Part shown: positions 28,569 through 31,692 of the stretch, piece after piece
How the letters are laid out: the number at the start of each line of letters is the position of its first letter
Position numbering within the stretch: position 1 is the stretch's first letter
DNA from: Poteriospumella lacustris
Lineage: Eukaryota > Sar > Chrysophyceae > Chromulinales > Dinobryaceae
DNA: 31,692 bases
NCBI GenBank assembly: GCA_008000375.1
Contig: SMOI01000118.1
Span: forward strand, 44,142-75,833
Direction: 5' to 3'
The notes under the pieces: model-generated
Told to the model about the DNA's origin: nothing
The model's input: the letters and a program-made list of their open reading frames with translations, nothing else
Database searches by the model: none
Translations under genes and position numbers: made by a program

Positions 28569-28829
28569 ATGAACTCGTCGTCTTCAAGAAAGGAACTACG
28601 ACCTTCGCCTTCTGAAGGAACTCTAAACCTGACAAAAATCGGTGGTGATGATTGGATTAATTTATCAAGGTTCAACGCTGCTAATAATCCTTTGAAGCCC
28701 GCAACTGCGCAGCACAAAATTTTCGAGAAGCAGGCCAGTGCGATTAATCATTCCGATGATATTGAGCAAATGCTTCAAACGAAACGAGAAAAGAAACAGC
28801 GACAATTTGTTCCTTCTGGCAAATCTTGA
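28569..28829 (+). CDS. Small hypothetical protein, 86 residues
   Basis: ATG at 28569 (MNSSSSRKELRPSPSEG), TGA at 28827-28829. The protein is soluble: a Ser/Pro N-terminus, a central WINLSRFNAANNPLKP block, and a basic C-terminal helix (EQMLQTKREKKQRQF). Composition is protein-like and there are no in-frame alternatives. I do not recognise a family and see no membrane segment. It shares a 364-bp divergent region with the PIP-box gene, so the two may be co-expressed. Confidence 0.6.
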   Translation: MNSSSSRKELRPSPSEGTLNLTKIGGDDWINLSRFNAANNPLKPATAQHKIFEKQASAINHSDDIEQMLQTKREKKQRQFVPSGKS

Positions 28830-29044
28830 TATATTTCTTCGGCATTAAGCGCGATTTTAATGTTCAATGGCAACTGTATGTTGTCTGTAACCATCATTAT
28901 CAATTTGTGAATATCTCTTGTTGTGAAGCAAATGTTGCAGTAAACGTAAACTCTCTAAATTTGTCTTCAAAATATGTCGTTTGCAATTTCTCAGACTAAA
29001 AATAGAATTGTGTTACTCTCCTCTGTTTGTGGAAAATGCACAAA

Positions 29045-29992
29045 ATGTCAACTTTCGCTCCATCAGTTTTAACTCCATCCTCCAACTTTCGGCAAGCAGT
29101 GACGATGCGGTCGGTGTGCCGACATCGGGTAGCTGGTCGATACCAGGGGCTCGGAATGCTACGAGCATCGCCGAATGGCCTCCGTCTTTCCATATACAAT
29201 CCTTGCTGTGCGTTTGGAGCCACGTGGTGTGCACGTTGCTATTGTGGATGTTACGTCTCATCTATATGGCACACGCTTCTTCTGTCTGATAGTCACTCCC
29301 GGACCAGCTGCCTCCGTTCGCAACGGTTACACCGTATGTAAACATCGTATGGATGTAACCCCAACGAAGTGGAAAACCAAGCTGGGAACTCTAAGTCTGT
29401 CTGGGTACTTCTTGCACGTCTTGGTGATGCGCTCTCTCCCACTCTCCCATCATCTCCGTGTGTGTCGAAATCCGGGGATATCTATGGGATATACCAAGTG
29501 CTTCACTAATCACCTTCTGCGCCCCCACTCAAAATCAAAATGATCGACTGTCTCGTATCTATTGGTGCATTTGTTGTCGCTATTCTCTGCTTCTTTTTGG
29601 GGTTGGCAGGCCTGCGGGCATCCGTTGCTGAAGCGGCAGGCCGAACAATTCTGGCGGAGCTCGGCCAAGAAACTATACGGGGCCTTCTCGCCAGCATTCG
29701 ACTGATAGCTGGAGAGGCATCAACGATCATCAAAGCGAAGGAAATTGTTTCGGTGTTCTTTCAAATCATCAAGGTCACGGGCATCAACGGCATCGTGAGC
29801 GCAATATGCAAGAACATGTACTGGTACGACTGGGCTCTTATCGGCACTGTCGTTGTAGGACAATTGACCATTTGGTTTGCCAGTGAAGGCGCAGCGCTTA
29901 TCGCCGAGGTAATCATAGCGTACGGCGTCAATGGAGCGGCTATCGGTCTCGCCGCGGCACGAGCTGTTTGCGCTTGTGAAGGGCATTCATGA
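29045..29992 (+). pseudogene. Frame-broken gene for hydrophobic protein
   Basis: One protein-like sequence runs through four successive frames. It starts at ATG 29045 (MSTFAPSVLTPSSNF) and changes near 29092 to a frame with SGSWSIPGARNATSIAEW. Near 29185 it changes to PYTILAVRLEPRGVHVAIVD and GPAASVRNGYTVCKH, which runs to about 29490. The final frame at 29507-29992 is membrane-like. Each change steps the frame back by one base, as single-base losses would. No GT-AG introns explain the steps. The layout (beta-rich soluble half, then hydrophobic helices) seems to me like hypothetical proteins of filamentous fungi, but that is memory only. Either a decayed, possibly transferred gene or an intact gene with sequencing deletions. 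Confidence 0.5.
29540..29992 (+). CDS. Hydrophobic C-terminal part, open frame of 150 residues
   Basis: The only long uninterrupted part of the broken gene. ATG 29540 (MIDCLVSIGAFVVAILCFFLGLA) gives a first TM at about 5-27. An amphipathic Ala/Ile-rich middle follows (AGRTILAELGQETIRGLLAS), then YWYDWALIGTVVVGQLTIWF and an Ala/Gly-rich hydrophobic end (GAALIAEVIIAYGVNGAAIG). It closes with Cys-rich CACEGHS. It could be translated alone as a small multi-pass membrane protein, but reads best as the C-terminus of the upstream frames. Confidence 0.5.
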   Translation: MIDCLVSIGAFVVAILCFFLGLAGLRASVAEAAGRTILAELGQETIRGLLASIRLIAGEASTIIKAKEIVSVFFQIIKVTGINGIVSAICKNMYWYDWALIGTVVVGQLTIWFASEGAALIAEVIIAYGVNGAAIGLAAARAVCACEGHS

Positions 29993-30081
29993 ACACGGTT
30001 TTCCCCTTACATTCACTCGCAGCGCAGTCCACTCCTCACCTTCTCCCTACCTTCCACCAATGATAGTCGCGAAGAGCGCAT

Positions 30082-30290
30082 ATGTCTGCCGTTTACGAGC
30101 TTTGGGGAACAAGAGCAATGGAACAAACAATTTTGAACATTCAACAATTCATGGAACTACTACACAATAATGAGGATGGATATCTCCGTCCCATTCATTC
30201 TCGGTAAGTTTGAAGAGAGAGCAAGATGAAGTAGCGGATGAATATTGGCAAAGGGCAAAGAATGCTTCGATCCTGAAATTAGATCTTTAA
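30082..30290 (+). CDS. Candidate small helical protein, 3' structure unclear
   Basis: ATG 30082 opens a frame reading MSAVYELWGTRAMEQTILNI and ending with GYLRPIHSR before TAA (30204-30207 region, within GGTAAG). Two continuations are possible. A 57-nt intron from the perfect donor GTAAGT (30204) to GCAAAG (30260) gives a very short end. Alternatively a -1 step near 30200 enters the frame SLKREQDEVADEYWQRAKNA, which ends at TAA 30288-30290. The second looks more protein-like and would total about 69 residues. In that case its stop overlaps the stop of the converging gene. No family recognised; called on composition only. Confidence 0.33.
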
Positions 30291-31564
30291 ATCCTTGCAA
30301 TATTGACAGGCGTATACTTCAACCCTATCGGCTGTAACTCAATTTGCTCGATACGTTTATCCGCTCCGATAATGAACGCAAATAATCCTTCCAAATTGAC
30401 TAGCATTGGTTCACTTGAAAGCGGAAGACTATAAACATCCGGCTTGCCAAAGGTTTGCATACCGAACTGTTCTGCGATGGCCGCATGATTGTCATGGGTA
30501 TCAAGGAATTCGCCCATATGCTCCTGCATCTTGTTGGCGAACAAATTGTACATAATCGCCGGATTCATCTCATAGATGTCTGTTCGCGTGCCGATAAAAC
30601 GACCTTCCAACCGCACTCGATCTGAGGCCCGCGATGTGACCACACGAATATCTTCGAAACGACACACATTATCGACATGAAGATCATTTTTGACAGCAAA
30701 GAAAGCAAAGATTTCCTGTACGCGTTTCAGATGAAACTGGTTTTTCATGAACTCCGACTTGCGGGAAAGATGCTGATAATAACTCACAGACCGACCGGGG
30801 GTATTCAGTAGCGGCGACACAAGAGACGAATACTGCGATTGTCCCTGGCCAATATGTTTCAACTCCACAGTTGGCTGGCAGTAGGTCATCAGAAACCGCT
30901 TCAATAGTAGTGCATCATGAGAATTGATCGTGTTGCTGAACATACGCAGGTACGAACGGCGTACATCCGACTTGGGTAAGATAGGAATACGCATCATGCG
31001 TCGTCGCATACGGCGAACGGCTGAGTAGGGAATCGAGTGTATTGCAGCCAGTAGCTCTGATGTGTCCTCGCTGACGGACGAGTCTTCATCATCTCCAACA
31101 GCATCGAAGGAACAGCACTCTTGTAAGTTTCGCTCACGCTTTGACTGGATCGCAGCTACAACCTCATTATGATTAAGCGTATTCGCTTCATCAGCTCCTC
31201 GACGACGCTTGGTTGTCGATGAAGAGACGGGCGAGAATGTAGAGTTGGATGACAGGGATTGGGTGGCCGAGATATCGAAAGAAGGGAAAGAATATGACTG
31301 ACGAGTCTCGTTGCAACCAGTTGACGATGAATCGACTGCGACTCTCACAGGTGATTGTCGTTCCGAGGGAAAATGTACTCTTTGGTCGATGACTTGCTCC
31401 CCGAACGCCGAAAACTCCTCGTCGTTGTTGGCGTCCCACAAATCCATCAGTTGCCAGGAGTCCACTTCACAATCGGTGGAATTCTCTGTTATCATAGCAA
31501 CGATTCCTATGCGAACTAACTCTAGTTTGTCAGTTACCAGCGAGAAACACCGCTGACATGGCAT
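30287..31564 (-). CDS. Hypothetical protein with possible NTF2-like C-terminal half
   Basis: 425 residues from ATG 31564 (MPCQRC); a second in-frame ATG (MITENSTDCEVDSW, residue 24) may be the true start. Residues about 25-195 are Ser/Asp/Asn-rich and disordered, with a basic patch TTKRRRGADEAN and an acidic stretch GDDEDSSVSEDTSE. A basic helix VRRMRRRMMRIPILPKSDVR precedes SYLRMFSNTINSHDALLLKR, the start of a roughly 210-residue folded part. That part has alternating strands (VRLEGRFIGTRTDIYEM, LEGLFAFIIGADKRIEQIEL), in the manner of SnoaL/NTF2-like cone domains. This fold call is tentative. I associate the layout with lineage-specific stramenopile proteins, some with bZIP-type basic regions, but see no leucine zipper. 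No introns needed. Confidence 0.75.
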   Translation of the reverse strand: MPCQRCFSLVTDKLELVRIGIVAMITENSTDCEVDSWQLMDLWDANNDEEFSAFGEQVIDQRVHFPSERQSPVRVAVDSSSTGCNETRQSYSFPSFDISATQSLSSNSTFSPVSSSTTKRRRGADEANTLNHNEVVAAIQSKRERNLQECCSFDAVGDDEDSSVSEDTSELLAAIHSIPYSAVRRMRRRMMRIPILPKSDVRRSYLRMFSNTINSHDALLLKRFLMTYCQPTVELKHIGQGQSQYSSLVSPLLNTPGRSVSYYQHLSRKSEFMKNQFHLKRVQEIFAFFAVKNDLHVDNVCRFEDIRVVTSRASDRVRLEGRFIGTRTDIYEMNPAIMYNLFANKMQEHMGEFLDTHDNHAAIAEQFGMQTFGKPDVYSLPLSSEPMLVNLEGLFAFIIGADKRIEQIELQPIGLKYTPVNIARI

Positions 31565-31692
31565 GCTTGTTGAATGTCGACTCGTCGATGCAGTGACAAC
31601 CGTGGTTAAAAATCGTAAAGTCTGGGACTCTCCTCTGCATATTTGTGCAAGTGGGTAATGATACGCATGTGGGAGTTTGGGATTTTGGGATA

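Noticed and set aside
1-31692. CRISPR arrays, bacterial operons, Shine-Dalgarno sites, rRNA genes
   Set aside because: None found. Introns, divergent gene order and eukaryotic families rule out a bacterial reading.

Overview
This is nuclear DNA of a compact, unicellular-type eukaryote. Protein genes are interrupted by short GT-AG introns (53-89 nt where I can place them). There is one nuclear-type tRNA gene with a Pol III T-run. Sen2, Msp1/ATAD1, Iwr1 and RRM proteins are eukaryotic families. A stand-alone histidine-phosphotransfer (HPt) protein together with coiled-coil proteins of a ciliary/centriolar type fits a flagellated protist. I favour a stramenopile, possibly oomycete-like, but the sequence alone does not prove this.

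Layout. 107-3641: two divergent coiled-coil genes (a CCDC112/CCDC148-like protein on -, a three-exon charged coiled-coil protein on +). 4087-5939: Sen2, the catalytic tRNA-splicing endonuclease subunit, followed by a coding-like stretch without a start codon (6077-6310). 6387-7702: a Sel1-repeat protein. 8620-10944: an Iwr1-type RNA polymerase II import factor with an inserted ankyrin segment. 11533-13159 (-): an Msp1/ATAD1 AAA ATPase. 13985-14350: the HPt protein. 15525-17208 (-): a six-TM protein built from three copies of a two-TM module. 17532-17605 (-): tRNA-Val(AAC). 17606-20251: 2.6 kb without a convincing gene. 20252-22902 (-): a two-RRM protein with a long disordered tail. 23155-23504 (-): a small gene broken at a T7 run. 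23587-26496: a membrane-anchored TPR sulfotransferase. 26600-28204 (-): a protein with an N-terminal PCNA-binding motif, a SUMO-interacting motif and a RarA/WRNIP1-like helical segment. 28569-28829: a small protein. 29045-29992: a hydrophobic gene broken by three frame changes. 30082-30290: a candidate small gene. 30287-31564 (-): a protein with a possible NTF2-like C-terminus.

Functional links are loose, as is normal for a eukaryotic chromosome: tRNA and mRNA metabolism (Sen2, tRNA-Val, Iwr1, RRM protein), membrane quality control (Msp1), phosphorelay signalling (HPt), Golgi-type sulfation and replication-fork biology. Many neighbours are divergent pairs sharing short intergenic regions. Flanks between convergent genes tend to be pyrimidine-rich on the sense strand.

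The most interesting items are the PIP-box/SIM protein, the Iwr1-ankyrin fusion, the triplicated two-TM protein, and a recurring pattern of -1 frame changes in three eastern genes. The last could be gene decay, frameshifting or single-base assembly deletions. Starts were set at ATG throughout. Exon joins were chosen by splice signals and reading frame and have not been tested by transcripts.
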